From: Hyphomicrobiales bacterium
GTDB lineage: Bacteria > Pseudomonadota > Alphaproteobacteria > Rhizobiales > Rhizobiaceae
Assembly (NCBI GenBank): GCA_900468625.1
Contig: UBUL01000020.1
Span: forward strand, 62,001 to 126,000
Direction of reading: 5' to 3'
Length of the DNA: 64,000 nucleotides
This document shows positions 8,584 through 16,106 of the stretch, piece by piece (positions within the stretch are counted from its first letter, which is position 1; each line of letters starts with the position of its first letter). Under the pieces are notes generated by a model that was given only the letters and a program-made list of their open reading frames with translations, was not told the DNA's origin and searched no databases. Position numbers and translations under genes: made by a program.

Positions 8584-8739
8584 TCACCCGAGTTGCTCGG
8601 CGATCAGCTTTTGAAGCTCGCTGCGGCTGAGCAAACAGGGGTAGGGTTTCCAGCTCTTGTCGTCCGTCCTCTTGTCAGTTTCACCACGCTCATGCGATTT
8701 CATTGCCGCGAGCGCGGCGATTGCGTTTGATTTGTTCAA
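8584..8739 (-). CDS. 51-residue protein upstream of rpsU, TTG start
   Basis: A short frame beginning with TTG at 8739, preceded by a strong Shine-Dalgarno (GAGGAG, 6 bases spacing), ending 40 bases before rpsU. The product begins LNKSNAIAALAAMKSHERGE and ends KLIAEQLG. The middle is hydrophilic (DKRTDDKSWKPYPC), and no membrane segment or known domain is visible. The ribosome binding site, the spacing to rpsU and the same direction suggest a bicistronic unit. The 243 bases upstream (8740-8982) show no GGAAC-type promoter. Function not recognised. Confidence 0.6.
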   Translation of the reverse strand: MNKSNAIAALAAMKSHERGETDKRTDDKSWKPYPCLLSRSELQKLIAEQLG

Positions 8740-8982
8740 TAGAATCTCCTCAGCTGGCCATTGAGCCAGCCCGAATGTCGATGGATAGTGGAAGCGCCCG
8801 TCACATTATCGGACAGGGCAAAGCACGTACCGCCTAAAAGACCAGGCAATTGGAGCCTAGTCGGCTATTGCAGTGCAATGAACAGACGGAGTCATCGTTC
8901 TCGTAACGCTAAATGGGTATCGCGTCGCGATGTTACAAGCAGGACCATTTTTACGCGCCTCCAGGATATGCGAGGCCGCATG

Positions 8983-9480
8983 TCACACATCCGGCGGAAT
9001 ATGGGAATCGACACTGATCGTTTTCAGATTGTTGTGAACCTTGACGACACCGGGTGCCGACAGCCCGAGAGCTTCCGCATGTTCGGCAATGGCCTGCGTT
9101 TCGACGCTGCCTTCCAATGTTACTATGCCGTTGTCTGCATGAACCTCAATACTGTCCGCATCGATGTCCTTGCTCTCAATGAACCGTTCGGTAATCGTCG
9201 CTTCCAATTCATCGTCATCGATGCGACCGGGTGGAAGTGGCCCAGTCGTGTAGGCCGTGTCTTCCTCAAGCCCGTCCGCACCTGCGGTATCTCCAATCAC
9301 GCCCGAATTGGGTTCCTCGTCGAAATTTGCCGGGGTGGTGCCATATTCTCGATTTTCCGGATTGGGCGAACTCAAACCGCTCTCATCCGAATACGGCCAG
9401 CCATCGCGATTGTCGCGATCCTGATAGTCGCGATAATCTTCTTCTCGTGGCAGGATTTTGGACTTGCGATGCTGCGTCAT
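8983..9480 (-). CDS. BON domain protein
   Basis: A 165-residue soluble protein. The first 90 residues are charged and low in complexity (REEDYRDYQDRDNRDGW ... NPENREYG). The C-terminal 70 form a BON domain (DDDELEATITERF ... ADNGIVTLEGSVETQAIAEHAE ... GVVKVHNNL), a fold that binds phospholipid or other ligands in OsmY-like proteins. No signal peptide is seen, so unlike OsmY it is probably cytoplasmic. The start at 9480 has AAAGGAG 8 bases upstream; the longer frame from 9501 lacks this. It follows the 49-residue gene by 81 bases and may share its stress promoter. Confidence 0.88.
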   Translation of the reverse strand: MTQHRKSKILPREEDYRDYQDRDNRDGWPYSDESGLSSPNPENREYGTTPANFDEEPNSGVIGDTAGADGLEEDTAYTTGPLPPGRIDDDELEATITERFIESKDIDADSIEVHADNGIVTLEGSVETQAIAEHAEALGLSAPGVVKVHNNLKTISVDSHIPPDV

Positions 9481-9561
9481 AGCCAATCTCCTTTGCTTCA
9501 ACTCAATAAACCGGCAGGCTCGGATTTTGTTTCACGGATGCATATCCGGCTTCGCGATCTG

Positions 9562-9711
9562 CTAGTGGTGCTTGAAGTATTGCACTTCGCGCTCATGCTT
9601 TTCGGCGGCCTCGCGGGTTTTGAATGTTCCGAGATTTCTGCGCTTGTGTGTCTTCGGATCGAGCTTGCGGGAGTAGAGACGATACTCGCCGGATTTCAGT
9701 TTGCGGATCAT
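9562..9711 (-). CDS. 49-residue protein resembling the arm-type/AP2-like DNA-binding fold
   Basis: A short frame with AAAGGAG 9 bases before its ATG and an EcfG-type promoter directly upstream. The product reads MIRKLKSGEYRLYSRK, then a KTHKRRNLGTF turn and a helix rich in Glu/Lys (TREAAEKHEREVQYFKHH). A basic three-strand sheet followed by one helix is the layout of integrase arm-type and AP2-like DNA-binding domains; that match is by pattern only. I recall similar stand-alone proteins as conserved hypotheticals in rhizobia. The long open frame on the plus strand (8761-9936) covering this and the BON gene is a shadow. Confidence 0.75.
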   Translation of the reverse strand: MIRKLKSGEYRLYSRKLDPKTHKRRNLGTFKTREAAEKHEREVQYFKHH

Positions 9712-9737
9712 GACGGCTTCTCCTTTACTGAAGATAT

Positions 9738-9762
9738 AACCCTTGTCTGCAGCCCGGGTTCC
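9738..9762 (-). promoter_or_regulatory. EcfG (RpoE2)-type promoter of the 49-residue protein gene
   Basis: On the minus strand GGAAC (9762-9758), 17 bases, GTT (9740-9738). It lies 26 bases before the ATG at 9711 and may also drive the BON gene downstream. Confidence 0.68.
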
Positions 9763-9956
9763 GATCGCAACAAGCCGCGATGGAACCGATCCGAAATGAA
9801 GGGTCGTCTTTTTTCATCTGCATCGAAGGCAGAAATCACTCTGCTCGCGGTTTCCCTGCGCTTTTTCTCTCCCGCAAAATCCGGGAACATTTGTCGCTGC
9901 GCGTGGTTCTCGCATAGTCGGCAACAAGAGGTTTGAGGACGAGTTAGCTTTTGATC

Positions 9957-10203
9957 TCCATGTTCGGCCCGATGATCGAGGAACGCGTGTCGGAAGAAGA
10001 GGCGAACTTCCATGCCGAAGGAATTCGCCGAGGCGGTTCGCTTGTTGCCGCCCGTGTAGATGACGATCATGTGCGCAAGCGCAATCGATTCTTCAATCTT
10101 CGGTCGATGCGGCCGAGCGGCGTGCAAGCTATGTCGAGCAGGGATGAAGCCGTTTCGACGCCGCCTTTTATACGACAGGACAGATTGCCGCCGAACGCGA
10201 GTG
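9957..10203 (+). pseudogene. remnant of a YsnF/general-stress-17M-like protein
   Basis: The frame starting near 9957 reads FGPMIEERVSEEEANFHAEGIRRGGSLVAARVDDD, the typical core of the general stress protein 17M/YsnF-like family (EDEA..YAEGVRRGGTLV). Near 10080 the homologous frame shifts, continuing as AQAQSILQSSVDAAERRAS, then YVEQG-stop-SRFDAAF. The stop (TGA at about 10138) stands where the family has Trp (G-W-x-x-F). The N-terminal half is missing. So the gene carries an N-terminal deletion, one frameshift and one nonsense change. It lies among stress genes, consistent with a decayed member of the same regulon. Confidence 0.6.
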
Positions 10204-10314
10204 AAATCGCAAGCACCGGCTCTAGGTTACATCCGCGGCAGGCGACGGGGGGCGGGCAACCTGCCGCCGGCTGTCAGGCAAAGTGCACGGTCTTCGAAAG
10301 GTGAAGTTCGTGCG

Positions 10315-10326
10315 CGACACGTGTCG
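10315..10326. promoter_or_regulatory. perfect palindrome CGACACGTGTCG upstream of the pao operon
   Basis: A 12-base perfect palindrome 59 bases before the iron-sulfur subunit start. It could be an operator for the molybdenum enzyme operon, but no regulator gene is adjacent. Confidence 0.35.
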
Positions 10327-10384
10327 ATGAGATGCTGTTGCCCATATGACCAGCGTTGCAGTCGCAATCATGGAGGCAGACCTC

Positions 10385-10915
10385 ATGCAATTCACTGTCA
10401 ACGGCGAAGCAATCGATATCGAGGCCGATATCCGCACGTCACTGCTCGATTTTCTACGCAATGTTCTCGGGCTCACGGCAACGAAGAAGGGATGCGATCA
10501 GGGAGCCTGCGGCGCCTGCACGGTTCTTGCCGATGGCGAACGGATCAACGCCTGTCTGGCTCTGGCCGTCCAATATCAGGGACGAAGCATCACGACGGTT
10601 GAAGGAATTGCCTCCGATAGCGAACTTCATCCGCTGCAGCGCGCCTTCATCGAGCACGAGGGTTTCCAATGCGGCTACTGTACACCCGGGCAGCTTTGCT
10701 CCGCGATCGGCATGATGCGTGAGGTCGACGGCAATGTCCCGAGTGCCGTCACGCAAGATCTGACCACCGCCGCCGTTAGTTTTAACGAGCAGGAAATTCG
10801 CGAACGGATGAGCGGCAATCTTTGCCGCTGCGGAGCATATAACGGCATCGTGGATGCCATCTCCCAGACATTCGCCGAGACCAGCACCCGCGCAATCGGG
10901 AGGGCACGCGCATGA
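10385..10915 (+). CDS. aldehyde/xanthine dehydrogenase-family 2Fe-2S subunit (PaoA/YagT-like)
   Basis: The 176-residue small subunit of a three-subunit molybdenum hydroxylase. The plant-type 2Fe-2S cluster is held by Cys37, Cys42, Cys45 and Cys57, and the helical-domain cluster by Cys96, Cys99, Cys147 and Cys149 (CGYCTPGQ, CRCG). The start at 10385 has GGAGG 8 bases upstream. E. coli PaoA carries a Tat signal; no twin-arginine leader is present here or in the upstream frame to 10346, so the complex should stay in the cytoplasm unless another subunit carries a signal. The stop overlaps the next start (ATGA). Confidence 0.93.
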   Translation: MQFTVNGEAIDIEADIRTSLLDFLRNVLGLTATKKGCDQGACGACTVLADGERINACLALAVQYQGRSITTVEGIASDSELHPLQRAFIEHEGFQCGYCTPGQLCSAIGMMREVDGNVPSAVTQDLTTAAVSFNEQEIRERMSGNLCRCGAYNGIVDAISQTFAETSTRAIGRARA

Positions 10916-11901
10916 ACGTGTTTTCCTATGAGCAAGCCTCAAGCGCGGCAGCCGCCATCAACCTCGCCAAAACCAGTCAAGAACCCCGTTACCTTGGAGG
11001 CGGCACCAATCTCGTCGATCTGATGCGTGAAGGCATCGAACGGCCGGAGACGCTGATCGACATTACGCAGCTGCCTGGCGCGATCGAGCGGCGTGTGGAC
11101 GGCGGGCTTTTGATCGGCGCGGCTGCACGGAATACCGCGCTCGCGGCCGATCCTTATGTGCGCTTGCATTTTCCGATGCTAGCCCGCTCCATCCTTGCCG
11201 GCGCAAGCGCCCAGATCCGCAATATGGCGACAGTCGGCGGCAACATATTACAACGCACGCGCTGCCGGTATTTCTATGACGATGCCTCGCGTTGCAACAA
11301 AAGACAGCCGGGTGCGGGATGCGATGCCAAGGATGGCTTCAATCGCTATCACGCCATTCTCGGCGCCTCGCAGGACTGTGTCGCGACCCATCCGTCCGAT
11401 ATGTGTGTCGCGCTGGTGGCGCTGGATGCAGTGTTGCATCTTGACGGGCCGGAGGGTGCACGGACGATACCGCTGTCCGATTTCCATCGTCTGCCCGGCG
11501 ACCGGCCCGATATCGAAACGGAATTGCGGCAAAACGAGCTGATCACCGCGATCGAGGTTCCTGCGTTTCCCTTTGGTCGTCACTCGACCTATCGCAAGGT
11601 ACGCGATCGAGCGAGCTATGCCTTCGCCCTGGTTTCCGCCGCCGCCGCCATCGATATCGACGAGGCGGGCAAGGTCCGCGACATCAGGCTGGCGCTGGGC
11701 GGCGTGGCGCATAAGCCTTGGCGCGCGCTGAAGGCGGAAGCGACGCTGAGAGGCGAAGCTGCCACCGCCGCCAGCTTTCGTGCTGCCGCCGAAGCGGAAC
11801 TCGCAAGCGCCGTCGGGCTGAAAGACAACGAATTCAAGATCGAACTGGCGAAGCGAACCATCGTTGCGGTTCTCGACGAACTGAAGGGAGAGGGCGTATG
11901 A
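10912..11901 (+). CDS. FAD-binding subunit of molybdenum dehydrogenase (PaoB/YagS-like)
   Basis: A 329-residue FAD subunit of the CO/xanthine dehydrogenase medium family: GGGTNLVDLM (30-39) and TVGGNILQ (108-115) are the two FAD-binding motifs. An insertion bears four cysteines (Cys118, Cys128, Cys137, Cys156; RCRYFYD ... RC ... GC ... DC), matching the extra 4Fe-4S site known in E. coli PaoB, so this belongs to the PaoABC group rather than ordinary xanthine dehydrogenases. The start overlaps the upstream stop by four bases and the stop overlaps the next ATG, so the operon is tightly coupled. Confidence 0.93.
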   Translation: MNVFSYEQASSAAAAINLAKTSQEPRYLGGGTNLVDLMREGIERPETLIDITQLPGAIERRVDGGLLIGAAARNTALAADPYVRLHFPMLARSILAGASAQIRNMATVGGNILQRTRCRYFYDDASRCNKRQPGAGCDAKDGFNRYHAILGASQDCVATHPSDMCVALVALDAVLHLDGPEGARTIPLSDFHRLPGDRPDIETELRQNELITAIEVPAFPFGRHSTYRKVRDRASYAFALVSAAAAIDIDEAGKVRDIRLALGGVAHKPWRALKAEATLRGEAATAASFRAAAEAELASAVGLKDNEFKIELAKRTIVAVLDELKGEGV

Positions 11902-14183
11902 GCGCACAATCCGACACCCGGAAGGCACGACCGGGAAGCTGGCAGCCTGCCACCACATCCGATCCGATGCTGCGCAAGCACGGTTCTCTCGGAAGGCCGA
12001 TTTCGCGCGTCGATGGGCCGCTGAAGGTCCAGGGCAAAGCGCGTTTCGCTGCCGAATATCCCTATGAGAACATTTGCTACGCCGCACTCGTCTTCAGTCG
12101 GATCGCCAGAGGCCGGATAACGAGGATCGAAACCACGGCCGCCGAAAGGGCACCGGGCGTCGTCCTGGTGATGACCTATCGGAATGCGCCGCGCATGAAG
12201 GCGCCGTCTTTGATGATGTCTTCGCCGTCGGCGGCGGGAGCAAGCGATCTTCCCGTCATGCAGAGCGATGAAATTCACTGGAACGGTCAGGCCGTTGCCC
12301 TGGTGCTGGGCGAGACACAGGAGCAGGCCGACCATGCGGCATCGCTGATCGAAGTAGACTATGCATCGCTGCCAGCCGACACCTCCTTCGAGGAGGCCAA
12401 GAAGAAGCCACGTCAGCTCGAAACATTGCTTGGGCAGCCGCCGATCCTGGAGATCGGCGACGCGGAAAATGCCCTCAAGGCATCCCCGGTGCAGGTGGAC
12501 AATGTGTATCGAACGCCGCGCCATAACCACAATGCAATCGAACTTCACGCCGCGACCGTTGCCTGGAAAGGGGATGAACTGCGCGTGCATGACGCCACGC
12601 AGATGATCGATCTCACGGCTGGGCAGCTTGCGGATATCTTTGGCATCGATAAGGAAAAAGTGCGCGTCAGTTCGCCCTATGTGGGCGGCGGCTTCGGCGG
12701 CAAATGCCTTTGGGATCACCAGATCCTGGCATGCGCCGCGGCCAAGCTCGCGCAACGGCCTGTGCGCATCATGCTGTCGCGCGAAGGTGTCTTCCGCCTT
12801 GTCGGCGGCCGCACGGTGACGGAACAGCGCGTCGCGTTCGGTGCCGACAATGACGGTACATTGAACTCGCTCATTCATACCGGCGTCGTCGCCATGACGC
12901 TGCACAATTCATGCCCGGAGCAGTTCACCTTTCCTGCGCGACATCTTTACGCCGCCAAGACGTTTCGTCTAGCGCAGGAGGTAGCCGACATGGACATGCT
13001 GGCAAACACCTTCATGCGGGCGCCAGGCGAGGCCGTCGGCACGTTTGCGCTGGAAAGCGCGCTTGATGAGCTCGCTGACAAGCTCGGGATCGATCCGATC
13101 GAGCTACGCAAGCGTATCGAGCCGGAGAAGGACCCGACCAGCGGCAAGGCCTTTTCATCCCGTCACATCATCGAGGCTTATGAGGCGGGGGCGAAGCAGT
13201 TCGGCTGGCATCGCCGCAACCCGATGCCGCGTCAAAGCCGGGAGGGCGAATGGCTGATCGGCATGGGCTGCGCGACGGCAACCTATCCCTATCACCGCTT
13301 TCCCGGCACGGCGGCCAGCATCAGGCTCACGGCCGATGGCCGCATTACGGTCTCCACCGCGGTTCATGACATGGGCATGGGAACAGCAACGGCTCAGACG
13401 CAGCATATCGCGGCGCGTCTTGGTGTTCTGGCCGATCGCATCACCTTCGAATACGGCGACAGCGCGCTGCCTCGCGGCGTGATTGCCGGAGGCTCGACGC
13501 AGACGGCGTCGATCGGCGGTGCGGTTATCGCCGCAACGGAGGTCTTCGTCGAAGAGCTGATCAAACTCGCAGGCAATGCCTCGCCCTTGGCTGGCCTCTC
13601 GCTTGCCGATGTCGAACCGCGCGACAACGGCATCGGTCACCGCAACGATCCCGGCCGTTTCGAAACCTATGAATCCATCCTGCGCCGCTCCGGTCGCAGC
13701 GAACTCGTCTGCCAGGCCGACGCGCCGCCGCCGGCGGAAATGGAAGCTTTTTCCATGCATTCTTACGGCGCCCAGTTCTGCGAAGTGCGGGTTAGCGAGA
13801 TCACCGGCGAAATCCGCGTCACCCGTTTTCTCGGTTCCTTCGACGCGGGCCGCATTCTGAATGCCAAAACCGCAACCAGCCAATTCAAGGGCGGGATCGT
13901 CATGGGCATTGGCCTTGCATTGACTGAGGAGACGAATTTCGACGAACGAACCGGCCGGATCGTCAATGCCTCGCTTGCCGAATACCATGTGCCGGTGCAG
14001 ATGGATGTGCCGCGGATCGATATCATCTATACAGACAAGGCCGATCCTCAGGCGCCAATGGGTGCGCGGGGCATAGGCGAGATCGGCATTACCGGTGTCG
14101 GCGCAGCTGTCGCCAATGCCGTGTTCAACGCGACCGGCAAGCGCATCCGAGATTTGCCTATTACCCTCGATAAGATGATCTAG
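11898..14183 (+). CDS. molybdopterin-binding large subunit (PaoC/YagR-like aldehyde dehydrogenase)
   Basis: A 761-residue catalytic subunit of the xanthine oxidase family. It shows GKARFAAEYP near 40, the molybdopterin loop SPYVGGGFGGKCLWD (about 257-271), FMRAPGEAVGTFALES near 375, and the catalytic Glu728 in GARGIGEIG. The enzyme oxidises aldehydes to acids at a molybdopterin cytosine dinucleotide site. The ATG at 11898 overlaps the stop of the FAD subunit, which rejects the longer frame from 11718. A PaoD-like chaperone gene, needed for cofactor insertion, is not next to it. Immediately past the stop lies the decayed vapBC pair. Confidence 0.94.
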   Translation: MSAQSDTRKARPGSWQPATTSDPMLRKHGSLGRPISRVDGPLKVQGKARFAAEYPYENICYAALVFSRIARGRITRIETTAAERAPGVVLVMTYRNAPRMKAPSLMMSSPSAAGASDLPVMQSDEIHWNGQAVALVLGETQEQADHAASLIEVDYASLPADTSFEEAKKKPRQLETLLGQPPILEIGDAENALKASPVQVDNVYRTPRHNHNAIELHAATVAWKGDELRVHDATQMIDLTAGQLADIFGIDKEKVRVSSPYVGGGFGGKCLWDHQILACAAAKLAQRPVRIMLSREGVFRLVGGRTVTEQRVAFGADNDGTLNSLIHTGVVAMTLHNSCPEQFTFPARHLYAAKTFRLAQEVADMDMLANTFMRAPGEAVGTFALESALDELADKLGIDPIELRKRIEPEKDPTSGKAFSSRHIIEAYEAGAKQFGWHRRNPMPRQSREGEWLIGMGCATATYPYHRFPGTAASIRLTADGRITVSTAVHDMGMGTATAQTQHIAARLGVLADRITFEYGDSALPRGVIAGGSTQTASIGGAVIAATEVFVEELIKLAGNASPLAGLSLADVEPRDNGIGHRNDPGRFETYESILRRSGRSELVCQADAPPPAEMEAFSMHSYGAQFCEVRVSEITGEIRVTRFLGSFDAGRILNAKTATSQFKGGIVMGIGLALTEETNFDERTGRIVNASLAEYHVPVQMDVPRIDIIYTDKADPQAPMGARGIGEIGITGVGAAVANAVFNATGKRIRDLPITLDKMI

Positions 14184-14325
14184 GACAGGAAATGCAACGG
14201 CCCCATAGGCGCGGCAAGGAAACGGCGAGCAGCGACACTTCCTTCAGGAGCCTGCCGGCGGCCTCGGCTTGCTTCGCGTCGTTCTTCAAAGCGGTACGAA
14301 GCGCAATATTCGTATAGACGCATAT
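14184..14325 (-). pseudogene. vapC-like PIN toxin remnant (N-terminal part only)
   Basis: In the frame beginning at 14322 the minus strand reads VYTNIALRTALKNDAKQAEAAGRLLKE then LLAVSLPRLWGR, the N-terminal pattern of VapC PIN toxins (VDTNxxxRxxxxDDxxQAxxAxxLL ... xxVSLPxLxE). The first active-site Asp (VDTN) is Tyr here, the start codon is out of frame by one base, and the gene stops abruptly at the paoC stop, losing two thirds of the domain. It follows the vapB-like remnant as in a normal vapBC operon. Confidence 0.5.
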
Positions 14326-14530
14326 TTAATGCTTCCCCGCCTGGCCGGAGGCGGCAATCTCGTTCATTTCCTCAATGGTCTACGGCTTTTTGACGTTGCC
14401 TGCGTGCCGGCCGATAAACTTGTCAATGATCCCGGCTGGCCGGGCGGCCTGTACGCGAAGCTTACCTCCCGGGAGCTTGTCGAACTCGATCCGTTGTGCA
14501 GTCTTCTTCGAAATTCTCGAATCTCATGAA
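14326..14530 (-). pseudogene. vapB-like AbrB-fold antitoxin remnant
   Basis: The minus-strand frame reads RIEFDKLPGGKLRVQAARPAGIIDKF, then GRHAGNVKKP-stop-TIEEMNEIAASGQAGKH. The FDxLPGGKxRV sheet and the TIEEMNEAIA tail are typical of the C-terminal half of AbrB/VapB antitoxins. The in-frame TAG (14382-14380) breaks it and the N-terminal DNA-binding half is missing. It abuts and overlaps, in a different frame, the 3' end of the DUF982 gene. Confidence 0.5.
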
Positions 14531-14767
14531 AATGCCAGCTTCGTAAGCGGCCACGATAAAAGCGTCTTTCGCAATGTCGGGATTGGATTTACCCTCCATA
14601 GCGGACCGGCAAATTATTAACGCATCCTGGTAAGCCTGAGCTTCTTCGGCTGGCCAATATGCCAGCAGAAAGTCTAAAGCTTCCGAACTACTCTTGATCG
14701 TCTGAAACTCTCCGAACGGATGTAGTCGGAAGCTAACCGGCCCATGCCATATTCCACGCGTCAACAT
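14462..14767 (-). CDS. DUF982 family protein
   Basis: A 101-residue protein of the rhizobial DUF982 family: VSFRLHPFGEFQTIKSSSEA, LLAYWPAEE, then SAMEGKSNPDIAKDAFIVAAYEAGIF. The start at 14767 has GAGAGG 6 bases upstream. Function is unknown; these small proteins are common on rhizobial plasmids in many copies. After the usual family end (EAGIF) the frame runs on for about 20 charged residues encoded by DNA that in another frame is vapB remnant, so the natural stop seems to have been lost at a deletion junction. A GGAAC-N18-GTT site lies 20 bases upstream. Confidence 0.75.
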   Translation of the reverse strand: MLTRGIWHGPVSFRLHPFGEFQTIKSSSEALDFLLAYWPAEEAQAYQDALIICRSAMEGKSNPDIAKDAFIVAAYEAGIFMRFENFEEDCTTDRVRQAPGR

Positions 14768-14786
14768 AATAGACCTCTCGCGATGA

Positions 14787-14812
14787 AACGGCATCAATGA
14801 GATCTTTGTTCC
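14787..14812 (-). promoter_or_regulatory. possible EcfG-type promoter of the DUF982 gene
   Basis: On the minus strand GGAAC (14812-14808), 18 bases, GTT (14789-14787). The spacer is one base longer than at the other sites here, but within the range reported for rhizobial RpoE2 (GGAAC-N18/19-TT). Confidence 0.45.
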
Positions 14813-15017
14813 TGAAGAGATTTCGTAAAGCATCTTGCCGGCATTCAATTAGGCGAGGCAGCAGCAATGCATAGAAGCTCCTGTTCGCCGTCAAGAATAG
14901 CAAATCAGCCCAGAAATGAGCCGCGAAAATATCAGGTTCTTTCTGTTTAAGTATTAAGCTGGAACCATTTTTTCGAGGTTACGAGGTTCTAACTTACCCG
15001 CTCATGAAGGAAATGCC

Positions 15018-15485
15018 GTGAACAGACGTCACCTGACAACCATAACCCTCGCCACCATACTTCTGACCGCTGCGTCCGTCGATGCTGCCGATTTCTCCGT
15101 CACGCCGCTGAAAGACGGTGACACCTTCACCGGTTGCCTCGCTCAGAACACGGCGACAGGCGTCGGCTTTCTCGCCGTTGGCGACAAGGTCGTCCTGTTT
15201 GCCAATTCTTCGAAGTTCACTTTCGCCAAGGGCGACCAGGTGACCGGCTCGTGGTCGGTCGATGGCGGCACGGCCACGAATTTCTCATCGACGGCTGACA
15301 CGGCAGCAACGGCAACGATCGACGTCCCGAATACCACCGAGGCCGTTATGGCGCTGACCAGCGGCAAGTCGCTGAGCCTGACCGCCAACAGCACCACCGC
15401 CAATTTCAGCCTCACGGGCGGCGAGAAGGCTTTTATGGACCTGTCCGAATGTATGACCACCCAGGCGGCGCCGACCGCTAACTAA
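15018..15485 (+). CDS. exported protein of unknown function
   Basis: A 155-residue protein starting with GTG at 15018 after AAGGAAA. Residues 1-23 form a Sec signal peptide (basic start, hydrophobic TITLATILLTAAS, cleavage after VDA). The mature part is Thr/Ser/Ala-rich, with alternating hydrophobic residues suggesting beta structure, and two cysteines near either end (FTGCLAQ, LSECMTT) that could form a disulfide. No family recognised. A GGAAC upstream at 14961 lacks a correctly spaced GTT. Confidence 0.75.
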   Translation: MNRRHLTTITLATILLTAASVDAADFSVTPLKDGDTFTGCLAQNTATGVGFLAVGDKVVLFANSSKFTFAKGDQVTGSWSVDGGTATNFSSTADTAATATIDVPNTTEAVMALTSGKSLSLTANSTTANFSLTGGEKAFMDLSECMTTQAAPTAN

Positions 15486-15587
15486 GCCGCACCCATTTGC
15501 GAATGATATGGCGGGTACCACGTTTCCCGCCAAATTAATTACTGAGCAACTGTCTGTAGTTTGAAACGATTATAATCGAGTGACATC

Positions 15588-15983
15588 ATGAAAAGACTTC
15601 TTTTTACATTCGAGGGCCGCATCACCCGCAAGAAGATGTGGCTCGCGGTACTTATTCACATTATCGCCGCTGCCGTTGTTGGCCTTCTTTTCACGCTCCT
15701 TTGGTCCGTGATTCCCGGCTCCATCACCGAGGATGGCACGTACCACGTTGAAGGGGCCACAGCCATTCCCTATATCGTGCTTGGCCTTGCCTATATCGTC
15801 TTCAGCGTTTGGTCGGGTCTCGCCGTCGCCGTCAAGCGGCTACATGACCGTAACAAGTCTGGGTGGTTCTTCTTAATCCAGTTCGTCCCCCTGATTGGTA
15901 GTATCTGGTATCTGATGGAGGTCCTGCTTCTAAAGGGCACCACGGGCTCGAACCGTTTCGGCGAGGACGCGACCGCCGCCTGA
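15588..15983 (+). CDS. DUF805 family inner membrane protein
   Basis: A 131-residue membrane protein with three or four hydrophobic segments (about 18-40, 57-80, 93-112). The family hallmarks are FEGRITRKKMW at the N-terminus, VAVKRLHDRNKSGWF in the middle and KGTTGSNRFGED at the end. DUF805 (YhaH-like) proteins have no firm function. It lies 102 bases after the exported protein gene in the same direction. Confidence 0.9.
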   Translation: MKRLLFTFEGRITRKKMWLAVLIHIIAAAVVGLLFTLLWSVIPGSITEDGTYHVEGATAIPYIVLGLAYIVFSVWSGLAVAVKRLHDRNKSGWFFLIQFVPLIGSIWYLMEVLLLKGTTGSNRFGEDATAA

Positions 15984-16106
15984 TACGCCCAGAGCACAAT
16001 TAGAACATTCGAACGATGTGAAGCTCACGCCAGAAGCGGTGCCAGGATATGCCTGACACCGCTTTTGCTTTCAGTTGCAGTCCGCGGGGTGTAGGTCCTG
16101 GGTTAT

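Noticed and set aside
8761..9936. 391-codon open frame on the plus strand
   Set aside because: It runs antisense through the BON gene and the 49-residue gene, both of which have ribosome sites and recognisable products.
11616..12905. 429-codon minus-strand frame
   Set aside because: Antisense to the molybdenum enzyme large subunit.
14961..14988. GGAAC followed by GTT upstream of the exported protein at 15018
   Set aside because: The spacers are 12 or 20 bases, outside the 16-18 range for EcfG-type promoters.
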